Positions 34,621 to 44,826 are shown, counted from the stretch's first letter. The stretch: DNA of 64,000 nucleotides from CAYZJR01 sp964503045 (GCA_964503045.1 CAZCZI010000002.1:121476-185475), one strand, 5' to 3'. Made by a program: numbers and translations. The notes: generated by a model from the sequence alone, not told the origin.

Positions 34621-36279
34621 ATGCCTCCTCAAGGCGATGCAAACCTTCCCAGAGATGGGGAGGCCAAAAGCACTGAGTCTAAAGTCTCTACATTTGTAGA
34701 GAATGCTTGGGATTCGTTGAGGTATAACGCGGTCCAGGTCCCTGCAGACGGTATTGCTCAGCTCTCGGACAGAGTGCTGGGCACTAATTATTTGCCGAAC
34801 GTGCAAATGTTCGAAGCGCCTAAGCAGGCTGAGTTTGGATCGACGGCTTGGTATGGTCAAACGATTGGTGGAACAGTCGGAGGCGCCCTCCCATTCATAG
34901 CCATGTACAGAATGATGGGACCAGGCGGCGCTGCCAATTTAGAGACAGGAGCCTATGGTCTTGGACGAGCAGCCCTTCCATATATTGGAAAAGCCGCTGC
35001 CACCGGAGCGATTTATAGTGGAGTTTTCCAACCTGTTCAAGATACGGATCACTTCTGGTCCGGACGCATGAAGAATGCTACTGTCGGCGGACTTACCGGA
35101 GCCACTCTTACAGCAAGCTCAATTGGATTGAAGGCTTCGGGCGTTAGATTCTTAAGCAACGATATCGTGGCCGGTGCAGCTTCTGGTGTGCCGTCCGGTG
35201 TGGTTGCTGCAAATGCACATTCGTTGATGGAAGGAAAGGGACTGGCAACCGCGCAGGATACGTTGCAGACAGCTGCAACATTCTCATTGGGCGGTGCATT
35301 CATGGGCGGCGCCAACGCGCTGCACGAGCACCTCAAGCCAACCAGTGGAATTCGCGGTGTGCGCACCGTCGAAGACATGAGAAAGCTGGCCGACAGCACA
35401 AGAGCTCCTGATTGGGAGACCCGGCGTGCACAAGCACTCTTTGACCAAGCGCAAGCAGCAATTCGTCAAAAGGCAATGGGAGATTCGAAGACGACCGCAG
35501 ATGGCAGTCGAACTTTTCTGACTCAATTCGATTTGACGACGGCTTCGGATAACCACTATACAGCTGTTTATAAGGCGTTGAGCCGTAGCAAGTTGCCAGA
35601 CGACCTCAAAGAAATGATCGCTCGCGGCAATCATGATTTGATTGTTGGCATGGAGGCTATACAAGGTCAGGAGCCAATAGTTGTGATTTACGGATCAGCA
35701 CGATTGGGCGAAGACACATTTGCATATCAAAGAACAAGGTATCTGGCTGGACGTTTGGCACAAAAGGGTATTACCGTCATGACCGGCGGCGGCGAAAAAG
35801 GCATTATGGAAGCGGCTAATAGAGGCGCTTTCGAGGCCGGTGGAAAATCAATCGGTGTCAACGTCGAACTTCCATTTGAACAAAAACCAAATCCATGGTT
35901 AACCACAAGCGTTACGCACCGCGATTTCTTCACTCGTAAGGAAGTGTTGAGAGCGGTCAAGGCAGTGGTTATCGAAGAGGGCGGATTTGGAACCTCCGAT
36001 GAAGGATTCAACGGACTGACGTTGATGCAGACTGGAAAGACTGAAAAGATTCCGACCTTCTTCGAAGGTGTGAACTTCTACAAACCACTGGTTAAGGGTT
36101 TCATCGAAGGATCGATGTTGAAAACCAAAGTAATTTCGCCAGAAGATATTCATCTGTATACGCTCACTGGTGATCCAAACTCGATCGTAAATCGACTTGC
36201 TCATCTCAAGGGTCAATCGGCTGGTGTAGTTGTTTCCTACGATCAACCCAAGGCCGGTGTGAGAACTCAAGTCAGATGA
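34621..36279 (+). CDS. Modular protein: shared N-terminal region plus LOG/lysine-decarboxylase-like domain
   Basis: A 552-residue protein from ATG 34621 with a GGGGG ribosome site. Residues 1-230 are homologous to the N-terminus of the protein at 29624 (LPNVQMFEAPKQAEFGSTAW, WYGQTIGGTVGGALPF, AIYSGVFQPVQ, SLMEGKGLATAQDTL). Residues about 350-515 form a LOG (TIGR00730) domain: VVIYGSARLGEDTF, VMTGGGEKGIMEAANRGAF and EEGGFGTSDE near 452-461. This last segment corresponds to the family's PGGxGTxxE motif, with Pro changed to Glu. LOG enzymes cleave nucleoside 5'-monophosphates to a free base and ribose phosphate. The linked N-terminal region is unknown. Confidence 0.78.
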   Translation: MPPQGDANLPRDGEAKSTESKVSTFVENAWDSLRYNAVQVPADGIAQLSDRVLGTNYLPNVQMFEAPKQAEFGSTAWYGQTIGGTVGGALPFIAMYRMMGPGGAANLETGAYGLGRAALPYIGKAAATGAIYSGVFQPVQDTDHFWSGRMKNATVGGLTGATLTASSIGLKASGVRFLSNDIVAGAASGVPSGVVAANAHSLMEGKGLATAQDTLQTAATFSLGGAFMGGANALHEHLKPTSGIRGVRTVEDMRKLADSTRAPDWETRRAQALFDQAQAAIRQKAMGDSKTTADGSRTFLTQFDLTTASDNHYTAVYKALSRSKLPDDLKEMIARGNHDLIVGMEAIQGQEPIVVIYGSARLGEDTFAYQRTRYLAGRLAQKGITVMTGGGEKGIMEAANRGAFEAGGKSIGVNVELPFEQKPNPWLTTSVTHRDFFTRKEVLRAVKAVVIEEGGFGTSDEGFNGLTLMQTGKTEKIPTFFEGVNFYKPLVKGFIEGSMLKTKVISPEDIHLYTLTGDPNSIVNRLAHLKGQSAGVVVSYDQPKAGVRTQVR

Positions 36280-36286
36280 CCGCTAC

Positions 36287-37093
36287 TTATCCCAACGCGG
36301 ACAATTCCGAGGCCAGCTCGGCTTCTTCGAGATAGCCGGGCACTGCTTCGCTAATTTTGGAAGCACGTTGCATGATCTCTTTTGCATCCTTCTTCTTATT
36401 CTGCTTGATTAAAAGACGCCCGTAGGCATGCAGGCAAGAGCAAAAATCCAACTGTGTTTCGGCTGACTCGTGTTTCTCGAAAATTGCCAAAGCATTTTTG
36501 AATGCCTTTTCTGCATCTGCATTTTTGTTTTGTTCAACGCAGCTTTGACCGACAAGATTCCACATTTCCGCCAATGACTCATGCTCGGAGTCGGTACGCG
36601 CTTCTTGGGCAGCGATAGCGGCTCTTGCATGTTTTTCCGCCATTGGAAAGTGCTTCTCTGCCAGGCAACTTTTCGACAGCCACATCAATGATTCAGACAC
36701 GCCAGGATGATTAGGATCTTCGTCTGCATAAAACTTATGCGCCGTTCCAAACACCTGTGTTGACTCACCCAGCCTGCGTTGCTTGAAACAAACCTTGCCC
36801 AATTTCAAAAGGCAATCGGCCGCTTCGACATACTCCTCGAGATCTTGATGATGGCGAAACGCTTTGCTGAAGTGTTTTTCGGCAATCGCAATCTTGTCTT
36901 GCTTCTGGGCGATCAGTCCGAGCTTGAGCGTCGCAATCCCAATCGGCTTGTAGTCTTTCTTTTCTTCTGCAAGCTCAATCGCTTTGTCGAAGCACTTCTC
37001 GGCTTCGTCCAAATTTCCAGACTTGAATGCTTCCTCGCCGCTTTCGACGTAAAATGCGGCATCCTTTTTCTTCAGGAATCCAAACAGGTTCAT
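36287..37093 (-). CDS. Cytoplasmic TPR protein
   Basis: About 268 residues from ATG 37093, which has GGGAG six nt upstream; the longer frame to ATG 37141 has a weaker site. The protein is a regular TPR array: GEEAFKSGNLDEAEKCFDKA, FSKAFRHHQDLEEYVEAADC, CLAEKHFPMAEKHARAAIAA and NKNADAEKAFKNALAIFEKH. No signal peptide or membrane segment is present. It is convergent with the LOG-fusion gene, 7 bp apart, and lies just downstream of the alpha-2-macroglobulin gene on the same strand, with which it may be co-transcribed. Confidence 0.82.
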   Translation of the reverse strand: MNLFGFLKKKDAAFYVESGEEAFKSGNLDEAEKCFDKAIELAEEKKDYKPIGIATLKLGLIAQKQDKIAIAEKHFSKAFRHHQDLEEYVEAADCLLKLGKVCFKQRRLGESTQVFGTAHKFYADEDPNHPGVSESLMWLSKSCLAEKHFPMAEKHARAAIAAQEARTDSEHESLAEMWNLVGQSCVEQNKNADAEKAFKNALAIFEKHESAETQLDFCSCLHAYGRLLIKQNKKKDAKEIMQRASKISEAVPGYLEEAELASELSALG

Positions 37094-37191
37094 CGCCCAC
37101 TCCCAAGACCATTCACCATTCAGAGGCTTAAGATAACCCATTTTCTTTTAAAGAAGCATGGGCCATACCTTAAGGAAGGTTCAGTTAGCGA

Positions 37192-40100
37192 CTATTCCAC
37201 GACTTTCAATCTATCGATTGTGGAATAACCGCGCACTTGTTTGGAGTACATCGTTTCCAGCGTAACGGGGTTAACGCCGAACTCTCCCGGGCGTTCCATC
37301 CGTATCAAAGCATCTACCACAGACTTACCTGGTTGCATGTTTCCTACGAAGAAACCCATGCGATCGTCAAGCACATCTTGATGGTCCCACCACCAATGAT
37401 TGCTGTGATCCCACCTGTAGTCGGGCTTGAGCTCTCCTTTATCGATTACGCTCATGTACTTCGTTATTACCTCGCCACCACTTGGGAGGGCAGACTCAAC
37501 CATTACGTATGGAATCGTAATTGGGCTGTCGATTGCGACGCGCATTTGAATTACGTCACCGGCATGAATCGGCTGGTCGCCGATTGGCTCGCGCACATAG
37601 AATGCAACTCCGGATGTTCGTGCTTGCTCGCGTGTCATCGGCCTTTTCTGCGAATCATAGGGTATCAGGCTGAAGAATTCTCTGGTGATTTTCAAATCGG
37701 CTGGTTTTGATTTGGCGATAACCTTTTCACCTGGTCTAAGTGGCCGATCGTATTGCAGGAGGCTCGTGTAATAGAGCCAGCCTGGTCCGGTCTTTTCCAG
37801 CTTGATGTGATCTGGCTTCGGATTGATTCCGATTTTGACTACATGTTCGGTGTTTTCTACCGGCTTGTCGAATTGCAGCATTGAGAGCAGTTTCTGGCCG
37901 CTCGTTACTTTCGCTGTAAAATGCGTCGTTCGATCCGGGCGAGTGGCCAACTCTCTTTCCAGAAGCGCAACGAAAACCTGCGATGTGGATTTTGTATTGT
38001 TCCAGCCGTTTTCGTCTCGCTGCAAAATGATCCACTTCACGATTGAGTCGATCAGCTCATCTTTTTGAGGCTCCATCGCTAAAACTGCTCTCAGAGCCAA
38101 GGCAGTTGTTTCGACGCCGGTGAAACGATAAGTGTAAGCCCAAAGAGAAAGGTTGGAATCGAATTTGTTGATCATCTCCCGGGTGTGATCCCAGTTGTTG
38201 TAGTCTTCCGACTCATTTTTGAGTTCGAGGAGCCGATCGTAAAATATTTGCGCTGTTTCGGAATCACCATTGTTCTTGAATGCCATTGTCAAATATGCCA
38301 ATGCTTCAGGGGGCAATGACTTTAGTTTGGTGAGCTGCCATGCCTTTTGAGGCATTGTCAGGTTTTTACCATAAAGGCTCAGAACATAAAGTGCTTTGGC
38401 ATGGTCTACGCAATTTTCCCTTTCCCATTGAGTGGAGAAAATAGAATTGGCAGCAGTTTCTAGATATCTCAGGCCATTGTCGACATGGTCGCGATCGACA
38501 CTATACTCGGCCTTTTCCAACCAAAAGAAACCTTCCAAAACTTGTGCAGTCAAGAAAGCCCTGCTCTCATCCGTTTTCCACCAACCCCAGCCGCCATCAG
38601 GGTGTTGATACTCAGAAAGCTTGGGCATCGCAATGTCATAGACCTGCTGAAACTTTTGCTTGGAACTTTCAGAGAGATCTACATTCAATTCAGTGTGCAA
38701 TCGCATTGCTACTACTGATGGTATCAACCTACTTAGAGTTTGTTCTGTGCAACCATAAGGGTAATCAATGAGCGTGTCGAAACTCCCTAACACCGGGCCG
38801 ATTTGCGATGAAGACAAAGTCATCTCGAATGAGCCGGTTTGAAGCTTAGCGTCGGCAGGAATGTTGATCGGGAATGGTCTTGCTCCTTTTTCGTCTTTGA
38901 TCACACCTGCTTTCGCGAAGAATGCGCGATAACCTAGGGGGCGGCATGGGAGTTTCTGCACGAGTGCATCACTTGCGGTTCCGCCGACAGCTTTGAAGGT
39001 CACCTGCGCCTCTCCTTCGCCAACGACTTCGACCGGCCAACGCTGTGTTGTTTGTCCGCCTTTTGGAACATTGATGGTGGCAGTCAGCGGGACGCCAATT
39101 TTTAGCTGCGGCGTTACAACCAATGTCAGTCGCACCGATTGTGGTGTCTCGGAATAATTGTTGACTGTTCCTTCAATTATTGTCTTATCTCCCTGGGTGA
39201 AGAATCTAGGCAGTCCTAGCCTTGCGATGAAGTCTTGAGTGGTGAGAATCGTTGTCGTTTGACTGCCTACGTTCGTCTGTGTATCAGTTACGTTGCACTC
39301 ACCTTTCCATGTCGTTAGATCATCGGGCAGCTTGATTGAAATTGTTGCTTCCCCCTTGGCGTCAGTCATGATTGATGGATACCAGGCAGCCGTATCATTG
39401 AAGTCTTTGCGAACGCGGGGTTCGGCACCGCCGTTTTCATAGCCGAATGTTTTGGGGCGTTCAATCGCCGTTTCCTTAGTTGCCAACCCCTCCATCCTGA
39501 GTGCCTGTCTCGACTCCTCTCGTGGTGTAGCTCCAGCAGTTGCCGACATCTTGCATTCGAGATCAGCTTTTTTCTGGCAAAAATCTGCCTCACACTCCGA
39601 CATCCGGCCGGTGGTCACCACGAGTACCGGCCAAAATTGTGCCAGAACGGCATAAAGACCAACCTGATCGACGAAAGTCTTCTTCTCGAGCGAGGTTTCC
39701 CAAGGCTTTTCAAACGAAGATCTTGTCGTTACTCGATTCTCCACATCGGTGTAGAACGCTTGCTCGATAGCGGTATTGTTGTTGACGCCATAGTATTGAT
39801 TGCGCATAGTTTCTCGCGCGACTGCATAGATGCTTTCATCAGACATGGAAAAACATATCTGCGAGTTTGTCGCCGGTTTTCCGTCTTGATATTTGACTTT
39901 GACTTTGCACTGTGCGGTATCCCCTGCACGATAGGCTTTCTTGAGTGGGGTCAATTCAACATTGAGGTAGTGAAAGCTAGGGTCAACGTTCAGTTTTTCG
40001 CTGACTATCCTTGCGGAGTGATCTTGTTCGACGAGAACAGCTGTCACCCAGGCTTGGGGGGCGTATTCATCTTTTATTTTGATGGGAACGATTGAAGTCG

Positions 40101-42336
40101 GACTGCTTGCATGAATCAGACGATACTCGTGCAGCTTGGCTCCTTCAATCGATACGAGAATATCCTTTGACTCTCCCTTTTTTAGGTTTGTTGAAATGAT
40201 GACCCGTGCTTCTTCATTTCTTTTGAATTGAGCTTTGTCAAACGAAATCTCAAGAGGCTGGTTTTCATCAATCGTACCTATGGTTTCGCTGACAATATCG
40301 ACGTGTACTGTAGAGCCTGTGGTTCTTCCTTCGGTGTCCGTGGATTGACAGGAGATGTAATAAAATCCTGACTCCAGGTTTTCTGTTGTGGGGATCGATG
40401 CGGTGGCGGTTCCATCCTTACCGGTCATTGCTTCCGACGTGGAAAAGACTTTGTCTTCCCATTCGTCGGATAGAATGTTTTTGCGAACTTCTTTGTAGAG
40501 TTCTAGTTTGATTTTCCTTGGCTCCGGCACCTTGCCTTCAAAGGTGGCGGCTCGGATTTTCAATTCAATGGGTTTCCCTGCGTCGATAATGCGATTGGAT
40601 ACACCAACGTTTAATGCCAGATTCGCCTGCGCACATACAGCGCTGCCGCTCGCCATTTGCGTTTTGTGATTGGTGGTGTCGGTCAGTTCGACGTCAGCGA
40701 TAATCTCGGCATCGCCGAAGTTGTATAGTCGTGACTTTGGCTTATTGTCGAACAGTCCTTTGGTATCGACTTCAATGACGGCCTCGCCCAAGTCATTTGT
40801 TTTGACTACTCCCTTTTTGTTCAAATTGGCACCAAAGTAGGAGGATCTGTCATCGAATGGATTATCGAATAATGCCATTCTAGCTTCCCAGTTTGGAGAA
40901 GTTCTGATCGTGTATTTCACTTCGGCGCCTTGCACTGCGCCTCCGAAGTAGTACGAGCCTAAGACTTTGATTCGCAGCTTTTCGCCGCTGAATGTTACTT
41001 TCTTTTCCGGTTGGACGGTGATGACGAATTCCGGTTTGCGATATTGCTCGACGCACATTCTGAAGGAGTGACTTTCACCGTCTATGGTGCTGATTGAGAA
41101 GTCGTACCAGCCTGTCTGTCCCGTGGCAGGAATGTCATATGAACCATTGAATGTTCCGAATTGGTCCGTAGTTAGCTTGATCGAGGTAGACTGATTGCCG
41201 CTTGGATCCGAGACCTGAACCATTATCTCTTGTCCGCTGCCTACGTTTTTCAGACCAACGTCGGTTATGCAACGAACGATTCCTTTGAATTGAATCTTGT
41301 TGCCCAATTTGTAGATTGGACGATCGCCTTTGAGAAACACTCTGTAGCCCTGTTTCCACACGTTGTAATGTTGAGTGTTTCGATAGTCGGAGATGTGAAA
41401 TGTGCTTGTCAGCATTTCACCTTGGTATGCTCGACTGCCTTCGAAGGTCGCGTCGACGGTCAGGTGCTCCCAGTCGCCGTCTGACATGTTTTTGGGCCGC
41501 TTGAACAGAAAATTGCCGTCAGAACCCGTTTTTATCGAGCCAACTTTCGTCAGTCTATGCTGAGCTTCGTCTGATGAATCATGGTCTCTGAAATACAAAT
41601 CGGCAGGTACCCCTGCTTTCATTTTTCCGTCAAGCAGACCGACAGTTTGAATCAGCAGCTGATTGTTATCCTGTTTTGTGATCAATCCAAGATCCGTCAC
41701 CCGAATGCTGCGCAGCTCAACGTCTGCATGTCGCCTAAAGCCGTTGTAGCCGCTAAACATCGCGACGTAGTCACCCGGCGGCAGTGTGCTCAGTTGAATT
41801 TTCTTGTCTGCAAAAAATAGATCGTTTGCAATTAGAAAATTGAATTCTTCGTATACCGGTTTCGAGCCTGAGCGGAAACTGCGCTCAGAGCCATAACAGT
41901 CATCGACGGAAGGGTTAACCGCGACATCATTGCATGGTAAATTGGACTCTATATAATGCCTTGTCTCTACAAAGTCCTCTCGTTTGAAAACGCGGAGATT
42001 GTAGCGATCGCAAGTTGTCGATTTGACGATGAAGCTAGGCTTTTCCTTCGATGTAAATACGGGTGCCGTTTGATCGATCTGCAATTCTGCAGGTCCGAAC
42101 AGTTGCACAACAGGTCGAAACATGGCGCGCGCTGTCGGCATTGCGATGATGATGCAAAACAATAAATAGAAAACATAGAGCTTTCGAAATCGTTTAAACC
42201 AAAGATATTGCTTTGGATGCTTTTCGAAGTGCTTTGACCAGAAACCTGGTTTTTTCTCTTTTTTTGTCTCGCCTGAATTCGGTGTGGTTTCGTTGGAAGG
42301 TTCTTCAGAACTCTGGTCGTCGCCGTTTTCTGTCAT
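37192..42336 (-). CDS. Bacterial alpha-2-macroglobulin-family protein
   Basis: A 1714-residue protein, the largest in the window. An N-terminal basic stretch and one membrane helix (about residues 48-68) anchor it, with the remainder outside the membrane. Several MG-type beta domains follow, including the recognisable VFLKGDRPIYKLGNKIQFKG, AWYPSIMTDAKGEATISIKL and WKGECNVTDTQTNVGSQTT. The thioester motif is GCTEQ with Cys1196, followed by the helical TED domain (HPDGGWGWWKTDESRAFLTA). In bacteria such proteins are thought to trap attacking proteases covalently. No pbpC-type transglycosylase, the usual partner gene, is nearby. Confidence 0.9.
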   Translation of the reverse strand: MTENGDDQSSEEPSNETTPNSGETKKEKKPGFWSKHFEKHPKQYLWFKRFRKLYVFYLLFCIIIAMPTARAMFRPVVQLFGPAELQIDQTAPVFTSKEKPSFIVKSTTCDRYNLRVFKREDFVETRHYIESNLPCNDVAVNPSVDDCYGSERSFRSGSKPVYEEFNFLIANDLFFADKKIQLSTLPPGDYVAMFSGYNGFRRHADVELRSIRVTDLGLITKQDNNQLLIQTVGLLDGKMKAGVPADLYFRDHDSSDEAQHRLTKVGSIKTGSDGNFLFKRPKNMSDGDWEHLTVDATFEGSRAYQGEMLTSTFHISDYRNTQHYNVWKQGYRVFLKGDRPIYKLGNKIQFKGIVRCITDVGLKNVGSGQEIMVQVSDPSGNQSTSIKLTTDQFGTFNGSYDIPATGQTGWYDFSISTIDGESHSFRMCVEQYRKPEFVITVQPEKKVTFSGEKLRIKVLGSYYFGGAVQGAEVKYTIRTSPNWEARMALFDNPFDDRSSYFGANLNKKGVVKTNDLGEAVIEVDTKGLFDNKPKSRLYNFGDAEIIADVELTDTTNHKTQMASGSAVCAQANLALNVGVSNRIIDAGKPIELKIRAATFEGKVPEPRKIKLELYKEVRKNILSDEWEDKVFSTSEAMTGKDGTATASIPTTENLESGFYYISCQSTDTEGRTTGSTVHVDIVSETIGTIDENQPLEISFDKAQFKRNEEARVIISTNLKKGESKDILVSIEGAKLHEYRLIHASSPTSIVPIKIKDEYAPQAWVTAVLVEQDHSARIVSEKLNVDPSFHYLNVELTPLKKAYRAGDTAQCKVKVKYQDGKPATNSQICFSMSDESIYAVARETMRNQYYGVNNNTAIEQAFYTDVENRVTTRSSFEKPWETSLEKKTFVDQVGLYAVLAQFWPVLVVTTGRMSECEADFCQKKADLECKMSATAGATPREESRQALRMEGLATKETAIERPKTFGYENGGAEPRVRKDFNDTAAWYPSIMTDAKGEATISIKLPDDLTTWKGECNVTDTQTNVGSQTTTILTTQDFIARLGLPRFFTQGDKTIIEGTVNNYSETPQSVRLTLVVTPQLKIGVPLTATINVPKGGQTTQRWPVEVVGEGEAQVTFKAVGGTASDALVQKLPCRPLGYRAFFAKAGVIKDEKGARPFPINIPADAKLQTGSFEMTLSSSQIGPVLGSFDTLIDYPYGCTEQTLSRLIPSVVAMRLHTELNVDLSESSKQKFQQVYDIAMPKLSEYQHPDGGWGWWKTDESRAFLTAQVLEGFFWLEKAEYSVDRDHVDNGLRYLETAANSIFSTQWERENCVDHAKALYVLSLYGKNLTMPQKAWQLTKLKSLPPEALAYLTMAFKNNGDSETAQIFYDRLLELKNESEDYNNWDHTREMINKFDSNLSLWAYTYRFTGVETTALALRAVLAMEPQKDELIDSIVKWIILQRDENGWNNTKSTSQVFVALLERELATRPDRTTHFTAKVTSGQKLLSMLQFDKPVENTEHVVKIGINPKPDHIKLEKTGPGWLYYTSLLQYDRPLRPGEKVIAKSKPADLKITREFFSLIPYDSQKRPMTREQARTSGVAFYVREPIGDQPIHAGDVIQMRVAIDSPITIPYVMVESALPSGGEVITKYMSVIDKGELKPDYRWDHSNHWWWDHQDVLDDRMGFFVGNMQPGKSVVDALIRMERPGEFGVNPVTLETMYSKQVRGYSTIDRLKVVE

Positions 42337-42475
42337 GCGAATGTTTCACCTCGACAACGCGAAAGCATGAAATACGCCAATAAGTGGCGGTCGATACTTT
42401 CTCATGCTTCCATACAACATGCAAGACGAAACAGAGGGAAAACCCCAGAATCTAATCGAGGGGTTTCGGTGCAAC

Positions 42476-43180
42476 TCATTTGGGTGGAAACGACACGGTG
42501 TTTCCGCCAGTGGACAGACTGCGCTGAACCGCCCTCACTGCCTCGCCAAACAGCAAATCGACACGATCGTACTTGCCCGGCAAACTGCTGCCGCCAATAC
42601 TTACGGTGATTGTGAACTTTTCCATGCCAAATGAAATTGTTTGCCGCTCCATTTTCGTTCTAATGCGCTCAGCCGCAACCTCAGCCCCTTCCTCTGGTGT
42701 CTCAGGTAGTATCACGCCAAATGTGTCGTCACGACATCTTCCGGCAATGTCTACATCTCTTACAGATGAAAGTAATAGCTTTCCCGTGGCAAGAACGACC
42801 GCATTTTCAGCATGAACGCCATGAACTCTTGCGAGTTCCTGCAGCCCGTCAACTGAGACCAGCAAAACGGAAAGCGCTCTGCCGTATCTTTGAGCGCGGC
42901 GGAACTCATAGTTGAGCCGTTTGAAAAACGTCCAGAAGTTGAAGGACGTCAAGTCCAACAATGCTCGGCGCTCGACCTCGTCATCGGAAAGTGACGGATC
43001 TTCTATGTACCGGTCTGCAAAGAGCTTGGTTTCTTCTTTTGGGATTTCGAACTGCGGGGCATCCGGCATGTTCCAAGGAAACTGATCGTGCTTCAGCTGC
43101 CTTTCGGCAAGGCGGCGGTGAAACAACAGTTCTCTTGTTGACTTCTTCTCGAAATCTGGAGGTGGATCTTGATTTGACAT
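42476..43180 (-). CDS. GGDEF-domain protein with degenerate active site
   Basis: A 234-residue protein. Residues 80-234 form a GGDEF fold (FKRLNYEFRRAQRYGRALSV, LLVSVDGLQELARVHG, ITVSIGGSSL). The signature loop reads RDDTF at residues 150-154 instead of GGDEF, so the nucleotide-binding glycines are lost and diguanylate cyclase activity is unlikely. Degenerate members often act as GTP or c-di-GMP sensors or as scaffolds. The N-terminal 70 residues are charged and have no membrane segment. The gene is divergent from the POT transporter. Confidence 0.82.
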   Translation of the reverse strand: MSNQDPPPDFEKKSTRELLFHRRLAERQLKHDQFPWNMPDAPQFEIPKEETKLFADRYIEDPSLSDDEVERRALLDLTSFNFWTFFKRLNYEFRRAQRYGRALSVLLVSVDGLQELARVHGVHAENAVVLATGKLLLSSVRDVDIAGRCRDDTFGVILPETPEEGAEVAAERIRTKMERQTISFGMEKFTITVSIGGSSLPGKYDRVDLLFGEAVRAVQRSLSTGGNTVSFPPK

Positions 43181-43234
43181 CTAGTTATCATCATTTGTTC
43201 TGTCAAAATTATAATGCCCTAAATTGAGGAACCC

Positions 43235-44761
43235 ATGTCCAAATCCTCGGACGCAAGCGAATCGGCCGACAATTCGGAAATTCCGCTTTCTTTTGGTCAA
43301 CCGACAGAAGGCGTCATTGAAGACGCCCAGACAAAATTCGCGATCGAATTGGAAGGCGCGGCTGTGCCTGATGAAGCGCCTGACCTTCCAGAAGAGACAA
43401 GGGGAACATCTCCATTCGCTGGACACCCTCAAGGTCTGAGCACACTGTTCTTCACCGAAATGTGGGAGCGCTTCAGCTACTACGGAATGCGCGCCATTCT
43501 CGCTCTATATATGGTGGCACCGGTTACTGAAGGCGGGCTCGGATTCAGCACTGAGAAGACCGGGGAGATATACGGAACATACACCATGTTGGTGTATATG
43601 ATGTCGATTCCAGGCGGTTTCATCGCCGACAGATTCCTTGGAGCGCGGCTTTCAGTGCTGGTTGGTGGAATCATTATTGCAGTTGGTCACTTCACTCTTG
43701 CTTTCAAGGAGATCTGGTTTTTCTATGGTGGTTTGATCCTAATCGTTTTAGGAACTGGGCTATTGAAGCCGAACATCAGTTCAATGCTCGGCCTTATGTA
43801 CAAGCAAGGCGACATCAGAAGAGACGCCGGTTTCTCAATTTTCTACATGGGTATCAACATCGGTGCGGCGCTTGCACCAATTGTTTGCGGATTTCTTGCT
43901 CAAGGCAAAGAGTTTAGGGGGATGTTGAAGTCTTGGGGGCTCAACCCGGAAACGAGCTGGCACTGGGGTTTTGCAGCAGCCGGTGTGGGAATGACATTCG
44001 GCTTGATCCATTATTGGATTCAACGAAAGCCGCTGCAGAAGGTTGGCTCTAGAAGACACAAGCCAAGACAGGATGCAACCGACAAACAACAGGCGGCACC
44101 CAATGAGCCTCTCACGAAAGAAGAGTGGAAGCGACTGGGAGCAATCGCAATTTTATTTTTCTTCACGATGATGTTTTGGGCTGTCTACGAGCAAGGCGGC
44201 ACGAGCCTCAACCTTTTTGCCGACAAACTTGTCGACAACAAGATCTTCGGTTGGGAATATCCATCGAGCTGGTTGCAATCATTGCAGGCAGTATATGTGA
44301 TTGCATTTGCACCGCTGCTTTCGATGCTGTGGATTAAGTTGGGAGACAAGCAACCATCAGCTCCTGCCAAGTTTTCATTTGGACTTTTCCTTTTGGGTCT
44401 TGGAATAGTCTTGATGGTTCCTGCCTCAATGCTTGCCGCTCAAGGCAAAATCAGCCCACTGTGGTTGGTGGTTGTATATCTGTTAGAGGTGCTCGGAGAG
44501 CTTTGCTTGAGCCCTGTCGGTCTTTCTACAGTCACCAAACTGGCGCCGGTTCGATTCGTCGGAATCACCATGGGTGTATGGTTTTTGGCTGCCAGCATGG
44601 GCAACAAGATTGCCGGACATCTAGGTGGAATGTTCAAGGCGGACGACACCCAAATCCTGGTTACGCTCTTTGGTTCGATGGCCGGTGCCGTGTTCTTGGC
44701 TACGTTGGTTTTGGCACTTTTAGTGCCGACAGTGAAGAAGCTAATGTCCGGTATTAAATAA
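43235..44761 (+). CDS. POT/PTR-family proton-dependent oligopeptide transporter
   Basis: A 508-residue polytopic protein. The ExxERFxYYG signature of the family is present as TEMWERFSYYGMRAILALYM, and GGFIADRFLGARLSVLVGG matches the second conserved region. About 14 hydrophobic segments follow. POT transporters import di- and tripeptides with protons. The first 65 residues are hydrophilic and acidic, longer than usual. The gene starts 54 bp from the divergent GGDEF gene, so their promoters overlap. Confidence 0.93.
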   Translation: MSKSSDASESADNSEIPLSFGQPTEGVIEDAQTKFAIELEGAAVPDEAPDLPEETRGTSPFAGHPQGLSTLFFTEMWERFSYYGMRAILALYMVAPVTEGGLGFSTEKTGEIYGTYTMLVYMMSIPGGFIADRFLGARLSVLVGGIIIAVGHFTLAFKEIWFFYGGLILIVLGTGLLKPNISSMLGLMYKQGDIRRDAGFSIFYMGINIGAALAPIVCGFLAQGKEFRGMLKSWGLNPETSWHWGFAAAGVGMTFGLIHYWIQRKPLQKVGSRRHKPRQDATDKQQAAPNEPLTKEEWKRLGAIAILFFFTMMFWAVYEQGGTSLNLFADKLVDNKIFGWEYPSSWLQSLQAVYVIAFAPLLSMLWIKLGDKQPSAPAKFSFGLFLLGLGIVLMVPASMLAAQGKISPLWLVVVYLLEVLGELCLSPVGLSTVTKLAPVRFVGITMGVWFLAASMGNKIAGHLGGMFKADDTQILVTLFGSMAGAVFLATLVLALLVPTVKKLMSGIK

Positions 44762-44826
44762 ATCCGCTAAACTAGTCGGGTCTTGTTAGATTTTTTGGAG
44801 CATTAGTTTCAAGAAGGAACCACCCC

